From contig JACRAF010000055.1 of NCBI GenBank assembly GCA_016213505.1, forward strand, positions 1 to 53,918: DNA of 53,918 bases. Reading direction: 5' to 3'. The stretch's first letter is position 1, and each line of letters starts with the position of its first letter. The notes beneath the pieces were generated by a model. That model was not told the origin of the DNA. It worked only from the letters and a program-made list of their open reading frames with translations, and made no database searches. Shown here piece by piece: positions 26,521 to 35,473 of this stretch. The DNA is from Devosia nanyangense. Lineage in GTDB: Bacteria; Pseudomonadota; Alphaproteobacteria; Rhizobiales; Devosiaceae. The position numbers and the translations under genes are program-made.

Positions 26521-26913
26521 CTATTGCTTTTCCATCACGCATTGCAGCGGGTGCTGGTTCTTGCGTGCCGTGTCCATGACGCGCGTGACCTTGGTCTCGG
26601 CCACCTCGTATGGATAGACGCCGCACTCCCCCACCCCCTTATTGTGGACGTGCAGCATGACCTGCATGGCATCTTCACGCGTCTTGTTGAAGACGTCCTG
26701 CAGCACAAGGACGACGAACTCCATGGGCGTGTAGTCGTCGTTGAGAAGCAGCACCCGATAGAGGCTCGGACGCTGGGTTTTGGGCCTGGTTCTGGTGATG
26801 GTGCCGGTGTCGGATTTCGATCCGCCACCGCCGCCACCCTCCTCGCGGCTTGTCGCCTTGAGAGGCTGGCCCGGCCCGTTTGAGGGCCGGGTCGTCTGAT
26901 CGTACAGGGACAT
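26521..26913 (-). CDS. clpS: ATP-dependent Clp protease adaptor ClpS
   Basis: ClpS recognises N-end-rule substrates and hands them to ClpA. The 130-residue form has a disordered Gly/Ser-rich head (GGGGGG near 27) and the conserved core [20 protein letters not shown], with the DD and Met-Glu of the binding pocket, then [25 protein letters not shown] and the C-terminal [11 protein letters not shown]. The start is not certain: ATG at 26913 is chosen, ATG at 26937 is in frame, and neither has a good ribosome-binding site. Confidence 0.95.
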   Translation of the reverse strand: MSLYDQTTRPSNGPGQPLKATSREEGGGGGGSKSDTGTITRTRPKTQRPSLYRVLLLNDDYTPMEFVVLVLQDVFNKTREDAMQVMLHVHNKGVGECGVYPYEVAETKVTRVMDTARKNQHPLQCVMEKQ

Positions 26914-26963
26914 GGATCGATCGAAACGACGCAGCATGGTGAAGCCATTATGTAGGTAAAACT

Positions 26964-26981
26964 CCCCCGCTGTTAAGGGGG
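26964..26981 (-). promoter_or_regulatory. Hairpin with short T-run in the clpS leader
   Basis: CCCCC and GGGGG around an 8-base loop. Read on the minus strand it is followed by AGTTTTACC, so it could act as a weak terminator or attenuator about 27-50 bases before clpS. Confidence 0.3.
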
Positions 26982-27014
26982 ACGTTTGCGAAGGCCCGCA
27001 GACCCCGGAATCCC

Positions 27015-27045
27015 TTGGCGATCCGGGCATTTGGCGATCCCGGCA
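27015..27045. repeat. Tandem 15-bp direct repeat in the clpS / carboxypeptidase spacer
   Basis: TTGGCGATCCGGGCA (27015-27029) and TTGGCGATCCCGGCA (27031-27045) differ at one base and have a 16-bp period. They could be a pair of regulator sites or a replication slip. The rest of the 260-bp divergent spacer shows no gene. Confidence 0.45.
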
Positions 27046-27173
27046 ATTGTTTTCGCATTTTACTGAATGGTAACGGCGCGCCCCTATTCTGCCGCAGGTG
27101 AAGGGGACGGCGCGGGCCGGGGGAAGCCGCGTCAGATCCTGTCGAGTCGCCGGGTTGGGCCAATGGGCCCCGA

Positions 27174-28853
27174 TTGTTTGGAGTACCGGGGTTGGCTTCC
27201 CAAAGGGTCTTGTTTTCGCGCCTCGCCCTGTGGCGCCTCGCAGCAGCAGTTCTCGTCGTCGTGTCCTTGCTTGCCCCGGCTCCCGCCGCGGCCAAGACCA
27301 GCGTGCCGCGCGCCTATGCCGGCATCGTTGTCGACGCCAAGTCCGGCAAGGTGCTGTACGAGAGCAACGCCGACGCCTACCGCTTCCCCGCCTCGGTCAG
27401 CAAGGTGATGACGCTCTACATCCTGTTCCAGGAACTGAGCGCCGGCAACATCAAGCTCTCCAGCAAGATGACCGTGTCGCGACACGCCGCCGCAGCGTCG
27501 CCGACCAAACTCGGCCTCAAGCCCGGATCGACCATCACGGTCGAGAACGCCATCAAGTCGATCGTGACGCTCTCGGCCAACGACATGGCCCGCACGGTGG
27601 CCGAATTCATCAGCGGCAGCGAGGCCGGCTTCGCCAAACGCATGACCAGTACGGCTCGGGCGCTGGGGATGTCGCACACCACCTACGCCAACGCCTCCGG
27701 CCTGCCCGACAGCCGCCAGATCACGACGGTGCGGGACCAGTCGATCCTCGGCATCGCGATCTACGAGCATTTTCCGAAGTACTACGCCTACTTCCAGACC
27801 AAGAGCTTCAGCTACGGCAAGCGGACGTACGGCAACCACAACAACCTACTGGGCCGCAACGGCATCGACGGCATCAAGACAGGATACACCAGCGCTTCGG
27901 GCTACAACCTGCTGACCGCGGCCCGGGCCGATGGCCGCCATATCGTCGTTGTCGGCTTTGGCTTCGCGTCAGCCGGCAAGCGCGACGCAAAAGTGCGCGA
28001 CCTGGTGAAGGAATACCTGCCCAAGGCGCGCTCCGGCGACTACCTCGACACCGCAATGATCCCGCTGCCGGGCCGCAAGGGGTCGGCGGTTCCGTCCGAC
28101 AGCGTTCGGGTCGCCTCGAGCGGCCCGGTGCTGCCGATGCCGCTGCCGAGCTTCAGGACGCTCGCGGCGTCCGAGGCGGACGCGCAGCCGGAGATTGGTG
28201 TCGGTGACATCGGCGCGACCGAGACCATCGACACCAGCATCACGGTCGCCAGCATCGCCCCGGCGCCGATCGGCCGGCCGGTCGATCTCGGCATCGAACC
28301 CGCCGTCGACGCGGTCAACACACTGGCCGGCGCGCCCAAGCGCAAGATAATCACCGAGGTGGTCGGGGCTTTCACCGACAGCTACGCCCTCGGCGCTGGC
28401 CCTGCCCCGCTTGGCCAGACCAAGGGCTCGGCGCCGCTGATTCCGCCTGTCGGTATCGGCGAAGACGGCGAGCCCATCGACCTGATGACGTCGGGCAGCA
28501 TCTCGAGCGCACCAGCGCAGTCGCCCGTCACGGACGCCCCCGCGCAGTCGCTGGGCATTGTCCAGGTCGCCGAGGCGCAACCGGAGCAACCGATGCCGAC
28601 GGCTCTGCCGGAGGGCTGGATCGTCCAGATCGGCGCGGCGCCGACCGAGACCGGCGCCAACAGCCTTCTGTCGGATGCGTCCGACAAGGTCGGCAAGCTG
28701 ACGGGCTTCCAGAGCTTCGTGCAGCGCTTCGAGAAGGACGGCCAAACCTATTTCCGCGCCCGCTTCGGAGGCTTCCCGGGGCAAAGCGCGGCGAACGAAA
28801 TGTGCAAGCAGTTGAAGCAAGCCAAGATGAGCTGCCTCGCGATGCAGAGCTGA
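27174..28853 (+). CDS. D-alanyl-D-alanine carboxypeptidase with C-terminal SPOR domain
   Basis: Periplasmic penicillin-binding protein (peptidase S11, PBP5-type) that trims peptidoglycan stems. Of 559 residues, an Ala/Val-rich signal segment (about 17-40) is followed by the catalytic domain with Ser74-V-S-Lys77, Ser134-Ala-Asn136 and Lys235-Thr-Gly237. Then comes a long Ala/Pro/Ser-rich linker (about 300-475) and a SPOR domain (about 479-559, [15 protein letters not shown]), which binds denuded glycan at the division septum. The start is TTG at 27174; TTG at 27192 or 27210 are also possible. Confidence 0.93.
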   Translation: MFGVPGLASQRVLFSRLALWRLAAAVLVVVSLLAPAPAAAKTSVPRAYAGIVVDAKSGKVLYESNADAYRFPASVSKVMTLYILFQELSAGNIKLSSKMTVSRHAAAASPTKLGLKPGSTITVENAIKSIVTLSANDMARTVAEFISGSEAGFAKRMTSTARALGMSHTTYANASGLPDSRQITTVRDQSILGIAIYEHFPKYYAYFQTKSFSYGKRTYGNHNNLLGRNGIDGIKTGYTSASGYNLLTAARADGRHIVVVGFGFASAGKRDAKVRDLVKEYLPKARSGDYLDTAMIPLPGRKGSAVPSDSVRVASSGPVLPMPLPSFRTLAASEADAQPEIGVGDIGATETIDTSITVASIAPAPIGRPVDLGIEPAVDAVNTLAGAPKRKIITEVVGAFTDSYALGAGPAPLGQTKGSAPLIPPVGIGEDGEPIDLMTSGSISSAPAQSPVTDAPAQSLGIVQVAEAQPEQPMPTALPEGWIVQIGAAPTETGANSLLSDASDKVGKLTGFQSFVQRFEKDGQTYFRARFGGFPGQSAANEMCKQLKQAKMSCLAMQS

Positions 28854-28873
28854 CGCGTCCTTGGGGGGACGCG
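28854..28873 (+). other. Hairpin after the carboxypeptidase gene
   Basis: CGCGTCC and GGACGCG, a 7-bp stem with the loop TTGGGG, starting at the stop codon. No T-run follows, so it may be an RNA-stabilising 3' end. Confidence 0.4.
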
Positions 28874-28944
28874 ACGGAGCAGCATCGAAAGAGAGAGCCG
28901 AACCGGGAAGCGAGTTTGTGGCGTGTGTGCGTGGAGTAGCCCAA

Positions 28945-29217
28945 ATGAGCGATGTGTCTAGCCTGAGCGAACTGGCCCGCTTCGTCGGTCAGTCCCGCCT
29001 GACGGGGATCGACGCGGCGGCGAACCGCCTGGCGGTCAACGACATCGTCGGCCACCTGACGCGGCGTCCGGCGCGTCAGCGCGTTTCGGACCTGCTGGCG
29101 GTGGTGCTGACCCTGTCGGCGCGGACCCGGCGGATGGTCATGCCGAAGGTCGAGGTCGAACTCGACGTGTTCGCGCCGGGCGGCGGGCGCGCGGCGCGGG
29201 TACGGCTTCCCGATTGA
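28945..29217 (+). CDS. Small hypothetical protein
   Basis: A 90-residue basic protein with no recognised domain. It starts MSDVSSLSELARFVGQSRLTG and ends in a strand-like, Gly/Arg-rich tail (FAPGGGRAARVRLPD). The ATG at 28945 has GGAG eight bases upstream; the longer open frame from 28861 lacks a good start. It lies 91 bp after the carboxypeptidase gene and is convergent with the diguanylate cyclase gene. Function unknown; the coding assignment is moderately sure. Confidence 0.6.
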   Translation: MSDVSSLSELARFVGQSRLTGIDAAANRLAVNDIVGHLTRRPARQRVSDLLAVVLTLSARTRRMVMPKVEVELDVFAPGGGRAARVRLPD

Positions 29218-29221
29218 GAAA

Positions 29222-30430
29222 TCAGGCGCTGCGGCGTTCCGGCGCCACGATGTCGGCAACCCGCGACTGGCGGAGCGTCGCCGGCTCGGCGACGACGATG
29301 CGGTTCCGTCCCCTCGCCTTGGCCTCGTAGACCGCCGCGTCGGCGGCGGCGAGCAACACATCCATGCCGACATGATGCTGCGTTGCGGCGATACCGATGC
29401 TGACGGTTGCCCGCGCGATCCCCTCGCCCGCCTCGATGGTGCCCGCTTCAAAGCTGATGCGGACACGTTCGGCGACCTTGATGGCGTCGGCGAGACTGGT
29501 GTCGGGAAGCACGAAGCAGAATTCCTCCCCGCCCATCCGGAACAACTGGTCGGTCGTGCGCACGCTCGATTCGGACACCTCGGCAAAGGCCTTGAGGATG
29601 CGATCGCCCACCTCGTGGCCAAACCGGTCGTTGATCGATTTGAAGTGGTCGAGATCGAGCACCATCAGACTGAGGCCGCTGCGCGACCCGGCATTCCGGC
29701 GGTTCATCCTGTCGGCAAAATCAGCGAATCCTCGCCGGTTGAGGAGGCCGGTCAGCGGATCGGACATGGCGAAACTGCGCTGCTCGGCCTCGCGCCGCTC
29801 GTTGGTCATGGCGATAAACAGCACGGCGGCGAATGTGCAATGCGCGAAGACCAGGAACATGAAGAACCCCAGCCAAGCCGAATTCGCGGCGAGTTCGCCG
29901 ACTGGGAACGGGGTGAACGCGGCAACCCCGGCGCGCAGCAACATGAGCATCGTGAAGCTCACAAAGACCAGCATGGTCGGCCGCCGCGAGGGCAATTGTT
30001 CGCTGCGGTCACGCCAGAGTTCGTGCGCGGCGAGCCCGCAGAACAGCGCATTCACCAGGGATACGACGACGATCCGCGTCAGCATGCTGGCCATGAACGC
30101 CGGGACAAAGCAGAGCCCGATCCAGCCGATAGCGACCGCCGCCAGCGGCCAAAGAAGAAGGGGCCGGCGCTGGAACAGCCGGACACCTTGCCAAAGACAG
30201 CCCACTGCCACCATGCGGAGGATGTTGCCGATCAGGATGGACGCAAAATCGGAGTCCCAGCCCGGACGCATATAGAAAGCGAGCGCAGCGCCGCCGACGA
30301 TGAACGGGACGCCCCACCAGAGCAACCAGGGCGAATTGCGCTCCCGGGCCCAGAGGAAAACGAAGATCGAGCCCAGAAGGGCCAGCAATGCGAAACCGGC
30401 GGCAAGAACCGTAAAGCTGTCAAGCTGCAC
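29222..30430 (-). CDS. Membrane-bound diguanylate cyclase (GGDEF)
   Basis: A 402-residue protein with seven hydrophobic segments (about 5-27, 33-52, 62-80, 90-110, 115-138, 148-168, 180-205) followed by a GGDEF domain. The active site reads FRMGGEEFCFVLPD and the RxxD inhibitory site is RTTD just upstream; LDLDHFKSINDRFGHEVGD is also intact. So it should make cyclic di-GMP in answer to a membrane signal. The frame runs further upstream over the end of mipZ, but GTG at 30430 has GGAGGTGG seven bases before it. Confidence 0.9.
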   Translation of the reverse strand: MQLDSFTVLAAGFALLALLGSIFVFLWARERNSPWLLWWGVPFIVGGAALAFYMRPGWDSDFASILIGNILRMVAVGCLWQGVRLFQRRPLLLWPLAAVAIGWIGLCFVPAFMASMLTRIVVVSLVNALFCGLAAHELWRDRSEQLPSRRPTMLVFVSFTMLMLLRAGVAAFTPFPVGELAANSAWLGFFMFLVFAHCTFAAVLFIAMTNERREAEQRSFAMSDPLTGLLNRRGFADFADRMNRRNAGSRSGLSLMVLDLDHFKSINDRFGHEVGDRILKAFAEVSESSVRTTDQLFRMGGEEFCFVLPDTSLADAIKVAERVRISFEAGTIEAGEGIARATVSIGIAATQHHVGMDVLLAAADAAVYEAKARGRNRIVVAEPATLRQSRVADIVAPERRSA

Positions 30431-30509
30431 TGTCGCGCCACCTCCAAAGCGGCGCGCGCATGCTAACGCCCGAGTTCTTTCGCGAAGCTGAATCGGACGC
30501 GTCGGATCG

Positions 30510-31415
30510 CTAGCTCGATCCCGCCATATGCTCGAACTGCGGTGCGGCAATTCCGCCCTCCGACCAGGCGGCAAGCGCGGCGCGCCGGGCATCTGCGCGC
30601 TCGCTGATCGGCAGGCGGAGCGCCTCGAGCAACTGCCGGTATTCCTGCCGCGCACTCAGATGCGACATCGACGGCAGACCGCCGAGCAGCTCGTCGTCGA
30701 GCGGATCGAACACCGTCAGCCCCATCGGAAACAGCGAGCGAAAGATGACGCGTTCGGCGATACCCTCGGCGACGCGGCAGCCGAGCCGCACCGCGATCTT
30801 TTCGATCGCTGCCTGCACCAGCCGCATCGAGCGCGACGACAGCATCGAGATGCGGTTGCGCACGAGGATCCAATCGATGGTCCTGCCGTCGATCGCCAGC
30901 CGCTCGGTGCGCGCCCGCTGCACCAGCCGGGCATAGTGGCTCATCTCGCGTGGATCGCCCGTCACCGGATCGACGTGTGCCATGACGTCGAGATCGATCA
31001 GGCTGTCGTTGAGCGGGGTGATCAGCGTGTCGGCCAGCGAGTGCGCCAACCGCGTCAGATGCGTGTCGAACCCCGGCGTGTCGACGACGAGGAAATCGGC
31101 GACGCCCTCAACCTCGACCACGGCTTGGCGGAACAGATCGAATTCGAGCTTCTGGTTTTCCCTGATCGAATCCGATTTGGTCAGCGGCAGGTGGAAATGC
31201 GTCGTGTGCGGCAGCTTCAGGTCGCGCGCCTGCGCCCAGTTGCGGCGGTTCTTGACATAGTTGGTGAAGGTCTGCTGGCGGCTGTCGACGTCGATCGTGG
31301 CAACTCGGAAGCCTTGGTAGAGCAGGTAGATCGCCAGGTGGAATCCGGTCGTCGACTTGCCGGAGCCGCCCTTCTCATTGCCAATGACGATGACATGCGT
31401 GCCCGTGCGCCCCAT
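30510..31415 (-). CDS. mipZ: Division-plane positioning ATPase MipZ
   Basis: A ParA-like ATPase that, in Caulobacter, binds ParB at the poles and keeps FtsZ away from them so that the ring forms at mid-cell. The 301 residues start VIVIGNEKGGSGKST with the deviant Walker A (Lys15 and Lys20), then VATIDVDSRQQTFTNYVKNRR and VDTPGFD, all typical. ATG at 31415 has GGAG at six bases; ATG at 31427 is also in frame. The cyclase gene follows after 79 bp. Confidence 0.95.
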   Translation of the reverse strand: MGRTGTHVIVIGNEKGGSGKSTTGFHLAIYLLYQGFRVATIDVDSRQQTFTNYVKNRRNWAQARDLKLPHTTHFHLPLTKSDSIRENQKLEFDLFRQAVVEVEGVADFLVVDTPGFDTHLTRLAHSLADTLITPLNDSLIDLDVMAHVDPVTGDPREMSHYARLVQRARTERLAIDGRTIDWILVRNRISMLSSRSMRLVQAAIEKIAVRLGCRVAEGIAERVIFRSLFPMGLTVFDPLDDELLGGLPSMSHLSARQEYRQLLEALRLPISERADARRAALAAWSEGGIAAPQFEHMAGSS

Positions 31416-31539
31416 GACGGTCTCCATGCCCCCGCACGGAATTTGCGGCAAGACTGTGATTTGGTTCAAGAGGCAGTTTGGCCACAAACGCGCGGGGTTC
31501 TAGCGCCGGCAGATGTCAGGGGGTTGACGGGACACGGAC

Positions 31540-31971
31540 TCAGATGAGTCCCAGCCGGCTCAGCTCCAGCGCCAATTCGGCCGAGCCCTCCTCGGAGAAT
31601 CCGGCCTTATCCAGATCCGGCGGCGCATCGTTGGGGTCGAGATAGCGCCAGCCCTGGAACGGCGATTTCGGGCGCGGCGTGACCCGCACCATGTCGGGCG
31701 CCATGATGATGTCGCAACAGGCAAGGCCCTGCTCATCGACGGCCGCGGCGAGCCGCAGGATCGGCTGGCGGCACCGCACGACCCCCGAGATCACCCAGTA
31801 GATCGAGCCCTGCCCTTCCATCTCCTCGGCCCGCTTCGGCCGCGTCCGCGTGCGATGGACGTGGACGTTTTCGCCGTAGTCGGCGCCCCACCAATGGGCG
31901 CGTTCCTCGCGATAGGATTCGAGCTCCTCGAGCGTCGCGACGCCGACGCACAGCTTGATCATGTGCATCAT
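31540..31971 (-). CDS. DUF1489 family protein
   Basis: A 143-residue protein of a family seen in alphaproteobacteria: MIKLCVGVATLEELESYR at the start, the conserved THxTRxRPKRAEEM-like HRTRTRPKRAEEMEGQGSIYWVISGVVRCRQPIL and VRVTPRPKSPFQGWRYL. The basic and aromatic make-up suggests nucleic-acid or ribosome contact, but the function is unknown. Its start overlaps the stop of the GST-like gene. Confidence 0.88.
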   Translation of the reverse strand: MMHMIKLCVGVATLEELESYREERAHWWGADYGENVHVHRTRTRPKRAEEMEGQGSIYWVISGVVRCRQPILRLAAAVDEQGLACCDIIMAPDMVRVTPRPKSPFQGWRYLDPNDAPPDLDKAGFSEEGSAELALELSRLGLI

Positions 31972-32636
31972 CGGGCGGCCGCCCTGGCGCGCATGATGTC
32001 GATCTCGTCATCCTCGACGATCCAGGGCTCGCGCACCGCCTCGACGTACCACTCCTGGAACGCCGGCAGCGCGTAGACCGCCTCGACATATTCCTGCGCC
32101 GCGTCGGAGGCCGGCAACTCGTACGTGCGAATACGAGTGGCGACCGGCGCGTACATCGCGTCGGCGGCGCTGAACTCGCCGAACAGGTACGGCCCGCCCG
32201 AGCGGTCGAGCAGATCGGACCACAGTGCCTCGATCCGTCTCAGGTCGTCGGCAACCACGTCGATATCGACTTTGCCCGGATGGGTGGCCCGCAGGTTCAT
32301 CGGCGCAGCCTCGCGCAGCGCCGCGAAGCCGCCATGCATCTCGCTCGCCACCGACCGAGCCAGGGCGCGATCGGCCTTGCTGCGCGGCCAGATGGCCTTC
32401 TCCGGGAAACTCTCGGCGAGATACTCGATGATGGCCAGCGTCTCCGGGATGACGAGGTCGCCGTCGATCAGCACCGGCACCCGGCCTGACGGCGACAGGC
32501 GCCGGATGTTCTCCCGCCAGCCTTCGCCGCTGAGCAGCACCAGCTCCTCCTGGAACGGAATTCCAAAATGCTTGGGCACCAGCCAGGCGCGGAGCGACCA
32601 GCTCGAGTAGTTTCGGTTGGCGAAGATCAGCCTCAC
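31968..32636 (-). CDS. Glutathione S-transferase family protein
   Basis: A 222-residue protein with the N-terminal thioredoxin-like domain (VRLIFANRNYSSWSLRAWLVPKHFGIPFQEELVLL, PVLIDGDLVIPETLAIIEYLAE) and an all-helical C-terminal domain. The Ser in NYSSWSLR is the likely glutathione-contacting residue. Substrate unknown. The start is GTG at 32636, with GGAGG six bases before it, overlapping the mgtE stop (GTGA). Confidence 0.9.
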   Translation of the reverse strand: MRLIFANRNYSSWSLRAWLVPKHFGIPFQEELVLLSGEGWRENIRRLSPSGRVPVLIDGDLVIPETLAIIEYLAESFPEKAIWPRSKADRALARSVASEMHGGFAALREAAPMNLRATHPGKVDIDVVADDLRRIEALWSDLLDRSGGPYLFGEFSAADAMYAPVATRIRTYELPASDAAQEYVEAVYALPAFQEWYVEAVREPWIVEDDEIDIMRARAAAR

Positions 32637-34060
32637 GGCATCCCTCCGAAGGCCTTCAGCCATAGCGCGGCGAGCCCGAGGAAACCGAAAAAGCCGACAA
32701 CGTCGGTGACCGTGGTCACGAACACCGAGGAGGCAATCGCCGGATCGATCTTGAGTTTCTGCAGCCCAAGCGGGATCAAGATGCCGGCGCTGCCGGCCGC
32801 GATCATGTTGACGACCATGGCGAGCCCGATGACCAGACCGAGCCCCGGGTTGAAGAAGCGCAGCGCCGTCAGCGCCCCAATCAGCAGCGCAAAGATCAGG
32901 CCGTTCAAGATCCCGACGATGATCTCGCGCGCGATGAGCCGGCGAATCTTGAAGCTGTCGAGTTCGCGCATGGAGAGGGCGCGGACCGTGACGGTCATGG
33001 TTTGCGTGCCGGCATTGCCGCCCATCGAGGCGACGATGGGCATCAGCACCGCCAGCGCCACCATCTGCTCGATGGTGGCGTCGAAGAGCCCGATCACCAG
33101 GGAGGCGAGGATCGCGGTCACGAGGTTGACGACCAGCCAGGTGGCGCGGCCGCGCACCGTAGTCAGCACATTGTCCGAAATCTCGCCATCGCCGACGCCG
33201 GCGAGCAGTTGCATATCCTCGGTGGCCTCCTCGTGGATGACGTCGACGATGTCGTCGATGGTGAGAACGCCGACCAGCCGCTTGCTCTCGTCGACGACCG
33301 CGACCTCGACGAGGTCGTAGCGTTCGAAGTCCCGCGCCGCCTCTTCCTGGTCCTCGCCCGCGTCGACCTCGATGATGGTGGTCTGCATGATGTCGCTGAT
33401 GCGGACGTCGCGCTTGGCGCGGAGGAATTTGTCGAGCGGAATGGTGCCCTGCAGGTTGTAGCTCGGGTTGACGACGTAGATCTGGTAGAATTCGTCGGGC
33501 AGGTCCTTTTCGCCACGCAAATAGTCGATCGTCTGTCCCACCGTCCAGAATGGCGGGATGGCGATGAAATCGGTCTGCATCAGGCGGCCGGCGGAATCCT
33601 CGGGGAAATCGAGGCTGCGCTTGAGGCTCAGCCGTTCGAACGCCGGCATCTGCGCGAGGATTTCCTCGCGCTCGGGGGGCTCGAGGTCTTCGAGGATGGA
33701 GACCGCGTCGTCGCTGTCGAGCTCGGCCACACCGCGCGCCACCGCGGCGCTGGGCAATTCATCGATGATCTCGGTGCGGACCGTGTCGTCGACCTCGGTC
33801 AGGGCCAGGAAGTCGAACTTGTCGCCGAGCAGTTGGACCAGCTTGAGCCGTTCGTCGGCGCTCAGCGCTTCGAGCAGATCGCCCATATCGGCGGCATGCA
33901 GCGGCGCCACCAGATCGGCGAGTTCGACGGAGTCCTCGACGTCAAGCCGGTCGCGCAGCCGCTCGACCCAGAGCGGATTGAGGTGGCCGACGGCGTCGCG
34001 AACCGAACGAGCGTCGATGCGAGGCGGCTCGCTGTCAGCGCTGTCGAGGGGTTCGCTCAT
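32633..34060 (-). CDS. mgtE: Magnesium transporter MgtE
   Basis: A 475-residue Mg2+ channel. The acidic N domain (about 40-160) of helical repeats, the paired CBS domains (about 165-285, with ISDIMQTTIIEVDAGEDQEEAARDFERYDLVEVAVVDE) and five hydrophobic segments in the last 190 residues are all seen. The signature IVASMGGNAGTQTMTV is intact. In the family, Mg2+ bound between N and CBS domains closes the pore. It precedes the GST-like gene with a 4-bp overlap. Confidence 0.96.
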   Translation of the reverse strand: MSEPLDSADSEPPRIDARSVRDAVGHLNPLWVERLRDRLDVEDSVELADLVAPLHAADMGDLLEALSADERLKLVQLLGDKFDFLALTEVDDTVRTEIIDELPSAAVARGVAELDSDDAVSILEDLEPPEREEILAQMPAFERLSLKRSLDFPEDSAGRLMQTDFIAIPPFWTVGQTIDYLRGEKDLPDEFYQIYVVNPSYNLQGTIPLDKFLRAKRDVRISDIMQTTIIEVDAGEDQEEAARDFERYDLVEVAVVDESKRLVGVLTIDDIVDVIHEEATEDMQLLAGVGDGEISDNVLTTVRGRATWLVVNLVTAILASLVIGLFDATIEQMVALAVLMPIVASMGGNAGTQTMTVTVRALSMRELDSFKIRRLIAREIIVGILNGLIFALLIGALTALRFFNPGLGLVIGLAMVVNMIAAGSAGILIPLGLQKLKIDPAIASSVFVTTVTDVVGFFGFLGLAALWLKAFGGMP

Positions 34061-34387
34061 CGGGGGCTCGGGCGGATGCTCGGGCTGGTGTAGCCAATCG
34101 AGTTCGGATGCGCCAGAGACGGTAGCTGCCGCGTCGCAACAAGCCGGACGGCGCGCGTGCGCGCCTCTTCATCTGGGGAGTGTCCCTGTCGAGGGGACGA
34201 TGGTGCGGTCGAGAAGACTCGAACTTCCACGCCTTGCGGCACAGCGACCTCAACGCTGCGCGTCTACCAATTCCGCCACGACCGCACGCCATGGTAGCGC
34301 CCCGCCGAGGTGGCGAAGCGAGTGAGCCTGTAGCAAATGAAATCCGGGCTCACAAGCGATTAAATCGCCTTACCCGGGCCGATCGGA
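34061..34387. other. Intergenic region around tRNA-Leu
   Basis: Apart from the tRNA (34201-34285) it holds a perfect 7-bp inverted repeat GGCGCGC-GT-GCGCGCC (34150-34165) and GTCCC/GGGAC (34182-34198) on the 3' side of the tRNA. Neither has a T-run. Between the tRNA and fliN lies GCGAT-TAA-ATCGC (34358-34370). Confidence 0.6.
34201..34285 (-). tRNA. tRNA-Leu (anticodon GAG)
   Basis: The minus strand reads GCGGTCG for the 5' acceptor arm, pairing with CGACCGC at the 3' end. The D arm has GGCGGAATTGGTAGACGC, the anticodon arm CAGCG-TTGAGGT-CGCTG (anticodon GAG) and the T arm GGAAG-TTCGAGT-CTTCT. A long variable arm (TGCCGCAAGGCG) marks it as a class II tRNA. The CCA end is encoded. Confidence 0.95.
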
Positions 34388-34621
34388 TCAGCCGATTCTG
34401 AGGACTTTCTCGGTCACCTCTACCGACAATTGTCCGTCGTCGACCTTGACCTCGCCCCGCGCCACCAGGGTGTTGTTGGCGTAGATCTTGAGCGGGTCCT
34501 GCTCGGTGGTGTTGAGTTCAATGATGGCGCCGCGACCCATGCGCAAGAGATGATGGATCGGCATGGTCGTCGAGCCGAGTTCCACCGTGATATCGACTTC
34601 AATCTGATCGAGAGTGTTCAT
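34388..34621 (-). CDS. fliN: FliN-like (SpoA domain) protein, isolated
   Basis: A 77-residue protein that is a single SpoA/FliN domain: IEVDITVELGSTTMPIHHLLRMGRGAIIELN, then DPLKIYANNTLVARGEVKVDDGQLSVEVTEKV, which matches the C-terminal domain of FliN. In the flagellum FliN forms the C-ring and binds CheY. There are no other flagellar genes in the window, and the variable N-terminal part of FliN is missing. So it may serve the motor from a distant locus or have another job. The start (ATG 34621) is chosen because it opens the domain; the frame is open to 34672. Confidence 0.8.
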   Translation of the reverse strand: MNTLDQIEVDITVELGSTTMPIHHLLRMGRGAIIELNTTEQDPLKIYANNTLVARGEVKVDDGQLSVEVTEKVLRIG

Positions 34622-34681
34622 ATATACCCGGCATGCCTCCGCTGAATCGCGCCGAAGGACCAGCATGAGCATCGTCCGCCG

Positions 34682-35431
34682 ATGATTACCGAAACGTTAA
34701 CCCCGGTGGCACCGGAAGCCTGTGTGGGCCCCGACAAGCTGCGGCGTGCTGACGGCGCCGTGGTCGAGTGGATCGTAGCCGATGGGCTGGTCGACTACCC
34801 GTTCGCGCTGCAGGCGATGAAGGATCGCGCCGCCGCCGTCGCCCGCGGCGAGGCGCGCGAGGCGGTCTGGCTGATCGAGCATCCGCCTCTCTACACGTCG
34901 GGAACGTCGGCCGCGCCCGCCGACCTGCTCGAGCCGCTGCGCGTCCCGGTCTACGAGGCCGGGCGTGGCGGCGAGTTCACCTATCACGGGCCGGGCCAGC
35001 GCGTGGTCTACCTGATGCTCGATCTCAAGGCCCGTGGCCGCGACGTGCGCTGTCTGGTGCAGGGGCTCGAGGGCTGGATCATCGACACGCTTGCCGCGTT
35101 CAACGTCGACGGCGGGCTGAGCGATGGCCGCATCGGCGTCTGGGTCAGCCAACCGGGCCGGCCGGGGGGCGAGAGCAAGATCGCAGCGATCGGGGTCCGC
35201 GTCTCCAAATGGGTGACGACGCACGGCGTCGCCCTCAACGTCGCGCCCGATCTCTCCCATTTTGGCGGCATCGTCCCCTGTGGCATCTCAGATCGCGGCG
35301 TGACCAGCCTGGAAGACCTCGGCCAGCTCGTTTCGATGCCGGAAGTCGACATGGCGCTCCGCGCCGCGTTCGAGCGGCGTTTCGGGCCGACCGCAATTGG
35401 CATTGCGGATACCCTTGTCACGGCTGCATAA
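34682..35431 (+). CDS. lipB: Octanoyltransferase
   Basis: LipB moves octanoyl from acyl carrier protein to lipoyl domains. The 249 residues have the family signature [25 protein letters not shown], the Lys in [22 protein letters not shown] and the catalytic Cys in [15 protein letters not shown]. Divergent from the fliN-like gene, with 60 bp between the start codons. The N-terminal extension of about 20 residues is slightly long for the family. Confidence 0.95.
   Translation: MITETLTPVAPEACVGPDKLRRADGAVVEWIVADGLVDYPFALQAMKDRAAAVARGEAREAVWLIEHPPLYTSGTSAAPADLLEPLRVPVYEAGRGGEFTYHGPGQRVVYLMLDLKARGRDVRCLVQGLEGWIIDTLAAFNVDGGLSDGRIGVWVSQPGRPGGESKIAAIGVRVSKWVTTHGVALNVAPDLSHFGGIVPCGISDRGVTSLEDLGQLVSMPEVDMALRAAFERRFGPTAIGIADTLVTAA
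34686..34700. promoter_or_regulatory. CtrA-box-like site upstream of fliN
   Basis: On the minus strand TTAA-CGTTTCG-GTAA, one base off TTAA-N7-TTAA, 65 bp before the fliN start. It overlaps codons 2-7 of lipB. Such a match can arise by chance; see findings. Confidence 0.3.
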
Positions 35432-35473
35432 GGCCCTCATCTTAGTGCGAATCCTCGATTGGAGAGCCCGCCA

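Noticed and set aside
23719..26883. A 1054-codon open frame on the plus strand opposite clpA and clpS
   Set aside because: It is the antisense of clpA with shadow composition; it also runs through the HIT gene in another frame and the terminator at 24103.
34150..34165. GGCGCGC-GT-GCGCGCC, considered as terminator of tRNA-Leu
   Set aside because: A 2-base loop and no T-run on either side; kept only as a note in the intergenic entry.
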